The position numbers and the translations under genes are program-made. The notes under the pieces are model-generated. The model saw only the letters and a program-made list of their open reading frames with translations, did not search any database and was not told the DNA's origin. From Ifrita kowaldi (taxonomy: Eukaryota > Chordata > Aves > Passeriformes > Cinclosomatidae), in contig VZRS01007666.1 in assembly GCA_013398055.1 (NCBI GenBank), positions 62,001 through 126,000 on the forward strand: DNA of 64,000 nt. The letters are read 5' to 3'. This document shows, piece after piece, positions 24,401 to 37,500 of the stretch. Position 1 is the first letter of the stretch. Each line of letters begins with the position of its first letter.

Positions 24401-26685
24401 AAGAATAAAGACAAAGGTTCAAATTTGGATGTTCTAAGTGGTTTTGGACTGGCCACAACCTGATTTTTAGATCTGTCTTCTGAAACTTGTCACCATTAAA
24501 AACTTTAACTAAATGTCTTTCAAATTTATGGATTTTCTCCTCTTTCTCTTCTTTCCTCAGCTAGATGAATGCTAAGAGAAGGGTGTGCACTCCTGCTCAG
24601 AGGCATGCCTAAAACTGAAGATGAAAAGGAGCAGGGGGATCGGAGAGTTGTTAACTGTCTGCTGGGTTTCAGGAATAGTTTAATTTATGGTGATAACTTC
24701 TCTTCAGCAGTTGACTCGCTGTGACCTTAAAGAAAGCTCTTGCAGACGGAGCTTCCACTATTTCTGGGAGAAGTTTTATGTACTTGGTGCGTGTGTGTTC
24801 TACTGCCACAGATGGGTACCCCTGAATTTGGAGGCCAAAGGCAGTAGCAGAAGGTTACGAGATGGCACTGCTGCATAGTAAGTTTCTAAAAACAAACACA
24901 GCAGTTTTTACCAGCACCCCGTAAGGTCTGGTTCAAAAGATATTTAAAAACTGTAAAAAAAAAAAAAGCCACAAACACACAGGAAAAGGAAAAAAAGGAT
25001 GTTTGCCTGCTTGCATGCAAGTATCCCTGAAAAGTTGATGGGTTCATTTTTACTTATTTATGGGTAAATTACAGAGGTGCATCTGTTCCTTCTCTGTATA
25101 CAGCCAGGCATCTCAAGTTTCTAAGATACTTTTTGACATTCTTTGAAGATTTAATGCCAGGTGGAAGATCAGTTAGAATTACAGATATCCTGAACTTTGA
25201 AAATAATGCTTCTGCTGAAAACTTTTTTATTTCTGCTCCCAACTTTAATGAGGCACAGTCTGAACATCATAGTAACTGAGGCAGCAGAAAGGGGGAAAAA
25301 AAGCCAACCCGACAATTCACAAGAAAATCTTTTCACGTGTTTACAGTAGAGCCAGAATATTTGTGCTGTGTTTATTTAATTCAAATGCTTAGAACTATGT
25401 CATGTTATAAAAATAGTATTACTGGAATAAAATAGTACCCTGCAAGTCAGATACCTGAACAGGGAGCACTCAGCTGGAATCCAGTTTTTACAGTTTTTAC
25501 AAGTTGCTTATACTGCTGTCAGTAGAGAGGGCAAATAATTGCAGATAAAGCTCTCTTTGCCTGCCATTAATTGTGAGAGTTAAGTATGTGCCTTTAGATA
25601 GCAAACAGCCTGACTTGCATGTGCAGTCAGGTACCCTGTAGCCCTTCTACATCTTAATTGTGTCTGCTAAGGGGGAGTTTGGGTTTGGAGATCACACCTC
25701 TAAAAGTGGAGAACACCTAGGCTGTGCCTCACTGGGATTTTGCTTTGCTTTGCTTTGTCTTTTTCCCTTAAATTCAGTCACTCGTTCATGTAAATGTATA
25801 TATACACCCTCTGAAAGCATGGCCTGAGGAATCTGACTCTGGCCATCAGTTAGTGGATTTTGCTTAGTAATTGCTTCATCTATTCAATACTATTGAAAAT
25901 ACCCTTGAGCAGAACATTGCTGCAGGGGAACAACACTGTAAAGCAGCAACCTAATTAATGAATCTTATTGCCACTTAGATGAGCGTTATATAGTTGGCCC
26001 TGGTTGTCAGGATGGATCTGTTCCTGCGACATTATGTGTTTGTCCAGGAAACTGGTGCCGTTGTTAGAGGAAATGAATGAAGTGGGATGGGGGTGTTTGG
26101 GTGTGTGGGGGCAGCAGGTTCACTCTCAGTGTGCAGTGGCACTCCTGGTGGTACAGGTGTCACTGGCATCTCGTGTCTGCGTGGGACAACAAATGAGTTC
26201 TCTTGGCTTTTATCTCGGTAGCAGTGATCGAGATTTTTCGCTGCATTCAGATGAAGTGAAAACAAAGTAATCACAGCCAGAGTCTGAAAGCAGGCAAATT
26301 GTTTTCATACAGCAGAAGGGAGAGCAAAACAGAAGTAGGAAATTATTTTCTTTTACATTTAATATTAAAAAAAACCCAGAAGCTGTTGTGTGTGTCCAGA
26401 GAGCACCTGGGTTTTTGTGCACAGTGGTGTGGAATGTTTGTCTCCAGCAGAGTAATTCGAGCAGCAATACCTGCTGGTGATGTGCCTTTTCTGAAGATCT
26501 TTTGAAGGAACTTTTTTTAATAACTGATTCTTAAGTCCTACCTTTAAAAATATTGAATGCTATGTTTGGGACCTGTGTTGCTGAAATCATTCTACCAACA
26601 AAAAATATAGTTCTGGATGCAAGTCAGAGCTTGTGTTTCTAACTGAAGTCATAGACAATTTACTGAGCGATCAGCAAATAAAAAT
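21490..26685. other. Intron 2, non-coding block
   Basis: No exon, RNA gene or mobile element recognised. A moderately CpG-containing patch lies at about 23610-24250. A TTTGC pentamer repeat occurs at 25735-25757 and an A run near 24955-24967. Confidence 0.55.
25735..25757. repeat. (TTTGC)n short tandem repeat
   Basis: About four TTTGC/CTTTG units in a row, slightly degraded at the right end. Confidence 0.75.
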
Positions 26686-26687
26686 TC

Positions 26688-26750
26688 AGAGGTTGCACCA
26701 GCCCGTTATTTGATGTCCTTCCAACCCTGGTTATTCTGTGATGCTGTGAA
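26688..26750 (+). mobile_element. CR1 3' tail remnant
   Basis: The piece 'gatgtccttccaaccctggt' followed by 'tattctgtgatgctgtga' is a CR1-type end, including the two imperfect ATTCTGTG units that close these elements. Too short to assign a subfamily; it could also be the tail of a CR1-tailed SINE. Confidence 0.65.
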
Positions 26751-27869
26751 AAAGGCAAAAACACTTCTAAGAACTTTCTGTTCTATCAAGGACTACAATA
26801 ACTTGCTCTTCTTTCGGAAGATCTTTTCTGAATGATGCTGAGCCTTTTGCAGAGCCCAGCTCTGCAAGTCCGCACTATCACGTGGCCCCTGTGCATATGA
26901 GACCCCATGTTAAGGACCCCCATATTGCGTATAAATCCTTTAACTTTCTGTGGTGTTTTAAAATGTAATTTTCTGCTTCTCAGTGGAGACTCGCTGAAAC
27001 CTGTGATTTCTACTTGGCCTTAGGAGAGCTCTTCAGATAAAATAGTTTTCATTAGTAAATTCCTCTGATGGGCTTATGAACTTTTAATGTGAGATCATCA
27101 CTGAACCTTTTTTGTGTTCTCTGAAGCGACCTTGGCACATGGTGAGTTTTGATCCTGGAGCATCTTTCCTGGCTTGCATGTTGGTGATTAACGTGGCAGC
27201 TTCTCTGCTTCAGCCTGTTCCTGCTGCCCCAGCTCCTTCCTGAACTGCTTGGCCTGGCACAGATCTGCCCCACTTCTGCCTTCCCTTTATAGCTGCTTCA
27301 GGCATTCCTTGTCTACGTTGTGGTGTCAGCTCCTTACTCATTTTTTTTTTTCCCCTTTTCCATGTAGGGCAATACATGAACACACCTCAATGTGAAATTT
27401 TCTGAAGAATTTTTAATGCCTGCAAGTGGCACTTGAGTGGCTAATTCCAATAACTCTGGCAGTCAGTTGATGAAGCATTCTTTGCCTTATGATTTGAGTA
27501 ATAGAAGTAGTTGCATCTGTGGTTATGTATCAGAAAAATAGCTTATCCAGCTCTTTTCAGTCCCTGTGATTCATTGGATGTGGCCACAACACTGTTTAGT
27601 GCTGGTCAGTCGTTTTCAAGTCGGTGAGCATCTGGGTTGGTCATTAGCCAGCACAGAAATCAATTAGGGCTGGTGGGGTGTGTTTGGAGGAGAGGATTGA
27701 AATACAAGAATTCTATTGATCCATTGTCCTGGATAATCAACATCCCCACGAGCAGATCTTAAAGCTGTGTGAGGACTCCATGGAAGTTCTTTTCTGCTCT
27801 TGCACCTCTGTTCAGCCATGAGCGAATCCTCCAGTCAACAGTGATGGCAACTCTCCGAGGTTCTGAATT

Positions 27870-28210
27870 CCAAACTTTGATAAAGCAACGAGCTAATTAA
27901 TAAAGCATAAATTGTTAGCATTTTTCTGTGGAGCACTGCCGAGGATCCATTATTTTATTTAGTGTATTTGTCTTAAAGTGATTATGTTACTAATTATAAG
28001 GCTCACTAGTCTGTTTAACAGGAGTCCAAATAATTATAATTTGTTTGCATTCCCACCCTGCGTATTTTCATGCAATAAGAAAAACATTTTGTTGAATGAT
28101 TAATCTTGTGCATGCCTCTCTGTATGTTTAGGAAAATTAAATGTCTCATTTTTGTTCTAAATGAAAGATTTCTGGTTTCGCTACTCTTGTTTTCAAGGTG
28201 CATTGGTAAA
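27870..28210. promoter_or_regulatory. Candidate conserved non-coding element, TAATTA-rich
   Basis: This AT-rich block carries many homeodomain-type cores: AGCTAATTAATAAAG, ACTAATTATAAGG, AATAATTATAAT and GATTAATC, spaced over 300 bases, together with TTTGCAT and a few CpG sites. Such clusters are typical of developmental enhancers in intron 2 of neural genes. Conservation and activity are not shown. Confidence 0.3.
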
Positions 28211-29859
28211 TTCTGAACAAACTTGAGGATAAAGCCACAGGGGGGATGATGGTCTCTTAGGGAATGTTCCCAATAAAGTCCATTAAAAAATTCCTTTTGG
28301 GGTCAAATTCTTTTGCATAATTTATTTTGTGTTTAAGAAAGAAAAAAAAAATGAAGTTCTTATTTACTATCTTGAAGCAAAAGAAGCCCTTCAGCCTTGG
28401 AAGCAATTTGGCAGCCAAGTTCCATTGCTCTTGCTGGAGTAATTTGAAGGACAAAATTCATAACAAGCTTTTCAATAAATGCTCAATTTAGGGCGCCTTG
28501 GAATCAGCAGCAGCATCAGAAAACCCTGTGTGAACTTGGAACATCCAAAGAATGTGTTATTTAATGTTAGGAAAAAACTTGTCAAGATTTTATAAAAAGC
28601 TCAGCAAATTGAGGCAAAAGTACTGAAGTCACTTTCAGAGCTGTACTTCAGAAAATGGCTTAAATGAGAAGTTGGCATTGTGAAGTTAACTGTTTGTTTT
28701 ATGGCAAAAAAAAAAAAATAGAGCTGTGTCTAGGAATGTACTTGGAAGTTTGCTGAAGTTTAGGTAGCGAAATGCTTGCTTGGAAAAAAGACCCAGCAGA
28801 AAAATCACAATTTCAAACTCAGATAATAGTTTCTGAAAATAGCTGGGCTGCCAGAATGTCAGAGTCTGGAATGAGAAGATTGCTAAGGGGAAATGGCAGA
28901 GTAACAAGGGGCCTGAGGAGACGTGAGGAGCTCGCGCCTTCATCTTGGTTTGAGGGAGAGAAAATTGCTTAGCGCTACTTAGAGCATCTCTCATTCAAAG
29001 ATCTCAAAGCTTGCTGAACCAAACATAATCCTTTGAAGACAGGTACAGACTGATGATCACTGTGCTTGTCATCGTGGTGCTGCTGTCCCTGCCCTGGAGT
29101 ATCCTGATCCCCGGGCATGATGGCACCGCAGAGCTCAGCACGGAGGGGAAAGTGCAGTTGGGAAGAGGGAAAATGCAGCTGGGAAGAGGCCGGAGTGACA
29201 GAACACACCGAAGTGCCATCACTGAAGTCTGGACACCACCATGCTTCTAACGAATCAATAAATAAGTCATCAAGTGCAGGTAAAGATATTTCCTTTCTTC
29301 TGACACTCGTGTTTGTTATTCTGCCAAATGTTTCCTTTATTTGGAAGAAAATTGGAGCAGCCAAGATTCTTAATATTAAAAGACCTCAGCGGAACTGTTA
29401 AAATTCCGTTCTGTTCAAAATTTTAATGCCAGTTGGCTGTATTATCTCTTTATAATTTTCTTCTTCAGTGCATACGTAACTGCATTAGTTGGTCATTTAC
29501 CAACAGACTTGAAAGACCAATGCTATTAGCTGGAAAAATAGCTAGAATTTTTTTATGTAGGAGAAAAATGGAAGTGTTATTTGCTTTTTGATGATGGTAG
29601 TAGTAGTAGTATTTATCTTTTTTCTTTTATTTTTCCCCACACTTCCCCCATAAAGCATGAACTCCAATTTTATCTGCATTAGTGTGAATAAAAACAGTGC
29701 ATCCTCAAGTGAGATGCATAAATATAACCCCTTTTACTATGCAAGCAATAACTGCACTTGTAACTCTCGTAAGAGCTGTTACAATGCACGAACGGGTCCT
29801 GAGAGCACATTTGTCATGGTAATTTCAAATGCAGGCCTTCCCTCCAGAGTCTGCAGCCT

Positions 29860-30150
29860 GCAGAAAGACCCAGTGTGTGCAGGGCCCTTCCCGGCGTCGC
29901 ACTTGGGGTGCAGGGAGAGGACGTGGGGAGGGGGAGCAGCTGATGAACGCTGGTGTTAATCGGAATTCTTTTCCCGAGCCTTGGAAAGCCCCACAAGCAA
30001 AACGTTATTTGATCAGTGCTGATAATACATTGTCAGGCGTTTAGGCAACATAAAACTGCTTGTGCCGAGCTCCCTGAACCAGAAGGAGAAGGAAACTTCC
30101 TAATGAACCTCCCGGAGAGCCGAGCCCCAAGCGTTGGGTCTAGCACTGTT
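29860..30150. promoter_or_regulatory. Local CpG-enriched patch in intron 2
   Basis: In an otherwise CpG-poor intron, this patch keeps many CpG sites, including GGCGTCGCACT, GAACGCTGG, AATCGGAAT, AACGTTATT, CAGGCGTTT, GAGCCGAGC and AAGCGTTGG. Retained CpGs suggest low methylation or selective constraint, as at enhancers. It is too sparse to be a CpG island. Confidence 0.3.
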
Positions 30151-30579
30151 TTTTCATCTGGTGCCAGACGGCTCTAAATAGGTCTTAAAGCAGCTCCAAC
30201 AGTTTATGCTATTTAATAAATCTAATCTGTAAAACAGGTCACGTAAAAAAACCTAAAAACTTTTCTTCTAATTACAGTAGGATTTTATTGAATGCACATT
30301 ATACATATAGATCATAATACTTATTAAAAAAAAGACTATTAAGATTTTACAGTTCAAGATTTTACAGGCAATGGGAACAGTAGAAGCCTAATGCTTTCTG
30401 AGAATCATATCTGCATTAGCAAGATAAAGGACAATTTAGGAAGATTACAAAAGCAATGATTTAGAGTACAACATAAAAATCTGCTGAGAACTAATTCGCA
30501 ATGCCAGCTGCTGCTAAGCTTCTTAATCTTTATCTAGTTCAATTAAAATCTGAATGTTTGGGATTTCATTAACAACTGG

Positions 30580-31020
30580 GGACTTGGAAATTACATGCAC
30601 TTCTACACTGTATTCAACCGCTTATACACGTTACTGGAAGTTGCCTGAAATGTCTTCAGGTAGACTTGAGATATAATTAAAACTTAAGTACTTAAAGGAT
30701 AATGCAGAGGTAGAAGAGGATTATTTTAATTTTTCTGTCAGATTCAATTGACAAAAAAAGAATCTCGCATGAGTTGAAACGAGTTGCAAACCAGTCAGAA
30801 TTTTAATGCAAGGGATATTTATGGACGATTGTGCAATCAGATGTGCAGATCAAACAGCTTCATTGGAGGGCGGAGTGAATCGGATATTGTAATTGTGCCC
30901 TGTGCTGCTTGTGTTTTTTTGTGGAAAAACCACTTCACATCTATCATTCACTTCTGTACTGATGTAACCACGCTGCTATCAATTAATTATGCATTTCAAA
31001 GAATCTGCAAGTAGGCCTTT
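30580..31020. promoter_or_regulatory. Candidate conserved non-coding element
   Basis: An AT-rich block with scattered retained CpGs (CAACCGCTT, ACACGTTAC, GGACGATTG, GGGCGGAG, AATCGGAT, CCACGCTG) and an ATCAATTAATTATGCAT homeodomain/octamer-like string near its right end. No repeat or exon signature. The call rests on composition alone. Confidence 0.25.
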
Positions 31021-34000
31021 CTAAAATTAAACTAAGCAAAGTGATGAACAAGCTTTTAATCACTTAATACTGTGTATAAAAAATAGTTTCTTTCCATTAA
31101 TTCCTCAAGAATAATTCTTCTAAAAGTTTTTCAGAAGTAGAAAAAGGCTTTTTTTTTTCTTTTCCTTTCTTCATTGCTTGTCTTCTATTTTCCTTGAAAA
31201 ATTTACCCATCATTGGCATACCTGCTGATTTAAAGGAGGGAAGTGAAATAGCATTGAGCAGCTCTGTGTTGTGAAGCGGTTCATTGAAAAGGCTGAAGAT
31301 TTGGATATTTGATGGTGTAAAAGAACACTGCCTTTTTCTTGCCTGCATGATGGAGTGGATGTCATGCTGGCTGTAGATGTCCTGCTGTATTTCCAAGGAG
31401 AGCTGGCTGCTGATGGAAGTGCCCCTGGGCACTTAATTATTTATTTATTCTTCAGAAGCATGGTGGTGTCCAGGCTTTAGGGTTTCACGGGGTCGGGGGC
31501 AGCGCTGTGGGATCTGCCAGTTCAGCTGTGGGTCAGATCCTGAGCTGGTTTACATTTTCAAAGTTTCAAACTGGAATGGATTTCTTTCTTTTTAATTATT
31601 CTGTTCTCATGATCTTAGGTGCCACGATAGGATGTGGAGGTAAGAATATTTCCAGCATGAATGAGGGTATTTAAGGTGGTGATGTTTCTCTTGGAAATGT
31701 TGAAGAGGTATAGTGCTGCAGGATAATTGGTGCAAGACCTAGTGACAGCCTGGACGTGTTTAAATGGTGTTTCTTGACCAAGTTAACTTTTAAATGGTAT
31801 AATGACAAGAAGAAATCGTTCAGTAGCAAAATTTCTTAACACTTTTGGGGAGTTGGTGTTAACTTTAGTCATGGTGCTGTTCTTAGCAAACGAGGACAGT
31901 GAGGTTTTGCCTGCCTGGCTACTTCATTTTTATTTTCTTTTTCCTTTAAAAAAAAAACAACCAACAAAACTCATGTTTAGAAAGCAAAACTGATATGTAG
32001 GATTACTTCTATATGTAACTTTAAGTAAAAAACCAAGCGTTTTTCCCACCTCCCTGCTTCCATCATACTTTTAAGTGGAAATGTGTGACTGGGTGACCCA
32101 AGGCAGGTGGAGAATGCAGGAAAAGAAAGTGAATTTTGAGTTGGGCATAATTTGGCCACAAGGGTAGCTAATGTGTTCTGCTGTCCTGTGTCCTACTTGT
32201 GCCTAGAAACTTCTTGACCTGCCAGAAAAAGGGATGCAGATACCCACTGAAAGTTACTTTTCTAAGCAACTTAGTGTGATGAAGTTATGTATTTGACATG
32301 AAGGGAAACTTATTTGCAGAAATTTGTATTTGGTGGTTTTCTTGCCCCTGCGTGTTTGGATTTTGTGTTTTAAATAGTGGTGCCTTTTATATTATTTAAT
32401 AAGGTAAAAAGTGGCTTTAGAATTGAAAATAGGCCTTTTGCATTCTCATTTAAGGACTGAAGTAAAGATATGTAGATTGCAGGAGTTACGAACTCCTGAA
32501 GCATCACTTAAGTCTGTCTAGGGCTGAGTGCTGGTACTGCAGAGGGAACCTCACAGCTGAACCCAGTGAGATACACAGAATTTCATCTTCAGAGATCTTC
32601 ATTAGCCCTGCTGCGTGCTGGGATAGGTGTCCTCAAAGAAACAGAAAATCTGCCCTTTCCTCTTGACTGTAGAGTACATTGAGGCTTTAGGGGCATTTCT
32701 TTAACTCTAGAGTTCATTATGTGCTCTTAAAATGGATCAGCCATTATTTAGGGAGCCTGGTATGGTGGTCTGAACATGGGCTTTTACTCCTTGGATTTGG
32801 GTCCTGTCAGAAATGGAGGAGTTGTTATCAAAGATTAAAATCAGCTTCCTTCTTTTTTTCTCTTGTAAAGAGAAAACTGAAATAAATAAAAGGGAGGGTA
32901 TTGATATATCACAAATGGAAACAGTAAATGTGTCACTGGGGAGATGAGTGGGAGTTGAGAGCAAAGATAACTGCAGACATGAGAAATATCTGTACGTTTG
33001 GCTTCAGATATTGAAATGTGTGCCACGGATTGATCCTGCAGGAATAATAAATACACATTATCTGTAATTATTCTCAAACTTCATAAACGTTACTTTAATA
33101 ACATCCTTTGCAACTTTTTTTTTTTCTGAGATCTTTTATTTTATGACACTATCAGGCTTTTTAATTTTAACTCCAAGAAAATTGCTCCAGCTGTTACGGA
33201 TTTTGTCCCACTTCAGTTCTGTGGAGGCCAAGAGTTCCCTTTGGAGAGTTCAGGTAGCAGGTTGGAAGGTTTCTATGTCTGAGATGATTTTTTTTTTTTA
33301 AAGAAAATCACAGGCAGTAAATTTGCAACTTTTATTACAAATACAGTTTTGGATGGAAAAAATATTTATTTTTTTAACTTACGTCCTACACTTATTTTTT
33401 TTTTTAATTTAAAAATACAATGCAGATAGGAAAAATGTTCTTGTTGCATGTGTTGTAATGTGTTCTTTTATCAGTGGACACAACAGAGTGGTGTTCGTGT
33501 TCCCAGCCCTCCCATGGCTGCACACTGAGCTGGGATCAGCATGGATATTGAAACTGTTTATTGGGTTTCTTCTGCTGTTATAAGTGTGATCACATTTCAT
33601 GATGTCCTGAGGTCTTAAAATATCGAGAAACAACAGTAAGCAGAATTTCAAGTTCAGCTTTTCTGAAGAGCAGGAATTGAGTAGAGGCCAGTGCATTCTT
33701 GTGCATTCCTGGTGCTGTGCTGGCCACGTGTCACGAGCTGAGGGTGCAGTTGAGTTTTAGACCAAAATTGGAGTGCACAGTTTTATTTCCTAATAGCAAA
33801 AGAAATATTCAAACCTCTCACATTTCCATCACTCGGGTCTCTCCCCCCTTTCCTAATAAGGTGCATATCCAGTTGTAGGCTCTAGGCCACATCTGCCCCA
33901 GTAAAACTGGCCAGGCTTGTGGCCGTCAGAGGGACTCCCAAGGGAGCAAGAAACAGGAGCTTTAGTGAAAACCTCAAATATTTCACTTGTCCAGAATACA

Positions 34001-34379
34001 AGATTCAGTTTTTCCACTGATGTGTGTCTCCATACTGCTCGTTCTTTAACTTGTTTGAAAAAAAAGGTAGTTTTTTAGGATGAAAATTAAAACAAAACCA
34101 ATAAAAAAAATTTCTCTGTCTTCTTTTTGTCTTTTATAAAATGAAACCTGAGTGATTCTGAATAACTTCTGAGGAATTTCAGCCCTTGAGTTGATTTTTT
34201 TTTTTCCTCTCCTACAGTTTTAGTTTGAAATTTTACATTTGCTAATGACACATATTTACTCTATCTGAAGATTGCCATCTACTGGCATGTAAGAGCTTTT
34301 GGGGTCTGTTATTGTTCGTAAATTTGAAAATTCAATAAAGTTTGTTATTTTCTTAGTTGATTCTGTTGATTGCATTATG

Positions 34380-34580
34380 CTTTGCAGGGTAGGGGCAATA
34401 GCAGAGGAAACATTAGCAGCATTTACTTGATCTTACCAAGTGCTGTGCAACGTCTGCTTAATTAAAAGCACATTATAACAACATATTGATGCTTCCCACA
34501 TGAATGAGCTCTCTACTCCTCTAAATGAAGCCATATTTCATATTTCTATCCTATAAGAACAGAAGAACGCATTAATAAAA
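34380..34580. promoter_or_regulatory. Candidate conserved non-coding element
   Basis: A block with CTTAATTAAAAGCACATTATAA, a CAACGT site and several TAAT cores, and no simple repeat. It resembles constrained intronic enhancer DNA; weak evidence. Confidence 0.2.
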
Positions 34581-37500
34581 GGTTAAAAATACCCATTTTT
34601 TCTAAGCATTTGAAGTGATTCTGACCTTCTGGCATGTAACAGTTAGGTAGCTCAATAAACTACAGGGGGTAGAATTTAATAGTTTAATTCCAAAATTATG
34701 GGAGACACCTCTTCCTCCTCAAGTAAATTCATAGTTAATCCTAAACTTCTTTGAATTTTTAGCTCCTGATGCCTCCCAGCATCCTCCCCACTCAGCAGAG
34801 CACGAGGATCTCCAGAGGAATTTAATTTTCTCCCCACCCAAGCTCTGTGCAGATACAGGGCAGTGATCCTCTGCTCCAGGGCTGAACATTGGCACCTGGA
34901 ACCAGCATCACCTCCCAAACTGGGGGCAGCTGTGGCATTGTTGGGGTGATGGATTGCAGGTGTGTGACCTGGCTATAAGGAGGCTGGGGGTGCTGGGAGC
35001 CAGGGCTTGCTGTGGGAAGTTGGGGATTTGTGCTGCAGGTCTGGCAGGGGCTGTGACTCAAAAGCAGGTGAGAACTCCCCTAAGATAATCAGAATTCTGT
35101 TTTCTTTGTCTTGGTCTTTGCTAGATCTTGATGGTGAGGTGCTCAGTGTGCTGCCTTGTCTGTATTTTGTATTTAGATGTCCGTTTTCTGCAAGGAAGGA
35201 CTTGGGTTCCTTGCATGTGGCTTTGCTTTCCTTTCCAGGGATTTGGCACCCAAAACTCAGCTTTAATGGAGCTGGCTCACGTCCTGGCCTGTCAGTTGTG
35301 ACCTGTGTGGAATTCTAGTTCTGTAAATGAAAGTTTTGTGGCTGTGTTGAAGGGACTGTGCTGTTTTGTGGTGGGCAGTGATGGGGGTGGTTTTGCTTGT
35401 AGCAATGCTGACTGCAAAAGCATCAGCACTGAGCAGGTGAGACTGGAAGTGTGACTGGGCTGCTGCTTTTTCAAGTGCTCTGAGAAGTACAAAAACCTTC
35501 CTTGTTTGGGGAATGTGTCTGTGTCTTTGGGGTGAGGTGTGGGTAGCATGAGATGAGGGAGCTGTTGCTGTACTGGCAAGTAAACAGTTGTGTAAACCCT
35601 GTGTCACTTGCTGAGATGTTAACTAAAGCTGCCCTAGGGCTGCCTTCACACACATGCACTATGGTTGTTGATTTCCTATCTGCTGTTCTGATCTTATTTG
35701 GGGATTTGTTGCATCTGTGTACTAGTCATCTTGATGGAGTTCACCCCTCTTAGTATCTGCTGTTTCTTTCTTATATAAGAGGGCTGATCTGCAGGGAAGG
35801 ATGAAAATAATGGTAAAACAACATGTACATTTACATAAAAACATGTCTTGAGGTTCTTCTGTGTGAACTTCATGAAGGGTTTTTGTTTATTCTGGATGTT
35901 GTTGGCACTATGCTTTGATTTCTGCTGGATAGAGAGTTGTCAGTTGCATGCTGTACATGCATTTGCTGCTAATTATAAACAGTCTTCTTGGCTCCTAAAG
36001 GCAAGCAGGCTTTCCACCATTTGCTCACATAAGCCTGTTTTACAGTTCTTTGGTGTATAAGTATTTGGAGTGTAGAAGAGCGGGAAGATTTATTGAGAGG
36101 CCATAAGGCCCAAGCCTCCAACCTGCAGCTAAGCTGACTGTGAAGATAGCTGGATGCAAGGAGTGAGAACAGAGAGCTGCCTTGTCTGGGGTAGATTGAG
36201 GGTGTTTCTGGTGTGCCCCAGCTTGTGCAAGCACCAGGTCCAGGTCCTGGTGCTCCTGACTGGAGTCCCTGGTGCCTGAGGAGTGTGGCAGTGTGAGCCC
36301 AGCCATCAAACCAGCTGCTCCTTGTTCCATCTCTCTCCTAAAGAGAAAATTTACCTCAGTTTTTTTTTCTACCTCTCATCAGATAAATATTGACTTTCTC
36401 AGTTCTTCAAGCAGCACCCTCTTAGAGGCAAGTGCTGATTCCCCCCCTTCTGTAACAATCTCTACAAAGTAAATGCATGTTTACAGTGGAAAATGGAGCA
36501 GCACATTAATGTGGTGATTGATTGACGTGAAAATGCAGTTCTGTGACTGACAAGACAAATGCATGTTGCTCACAAAAGCTCCAAGGAAATGTGGTCTATA
36601 CCATACTTGTTATTACAGATTTTTTAGTGTGGGGATTTTTAAAATTTATTTTTATTATATGCAGTCAATTTACTTCCAATTATAGAATGAGCTGCAGTAA
36701 ATCTTGCCGTGGTGGTTAATCACAGATCAACAGGCATAAATCATGTCAGACAAGTCTTGGCTGTTAAGAGATGGACCATTCATTAACAGAAGCAACTGCA
36801 TTGTTCTGGACTCCTGCATGGCACACACAAGTCTAATTTCCCTTAAGATATTCACAGTGCTGGTGTTGGCCTGTAATAATCCATTTCAGTATCATTACAT
36901 GTACTGTGGAGTGAAAATTCCCTTGCCTGTGTGAATTAGAGGAGTAGTTTGAAGTTTCTCTGCTGCTGATTTGCCCCAAAATTCCTGTCAAAATGCAGCT
37001 CACGAATCAGTCAGACATACACCTCTTCTGTGGATAAGTATATTAAAAGGTGGTGGGATGAGAACATTAAAAATGGAGAGAGACTCTTGACTTTTTTTTC
37101 TTGGTAGTGATAGAATCTTACCCTTGGTGTGTCCTGAGCTGAATCTCAGCAAAAACTTCACACAGATAATTTCAAACTTTTGGATTACTGTTGCTCTTTT
37201 TTGGCTTTTTTTCCTAACAGGTGGGATGATTTTGGATGAAATGAATCCAGTTGTACTCATGTCTGCTGGATACTTAGTTCTTCTAAATAGTCAGTGCACA
37301 AGCAAGGTTTTTATTTTGAATTAAACTGAACTAAATTAAATCTTTGTTGGGTGTATAGTAGGGGGAAGGGTAGAAAGAGGAAAAAAATCTCATCTCCTTC
37401 TCAGCTGCTTGATTTTTTTTTTTTTTTGAGAAGTCCTCTTTTTATTGAAAAATGCTCTATCTTTTGAGAAAACAAATCCCTGTGCTTGCTAAAGGTACAG

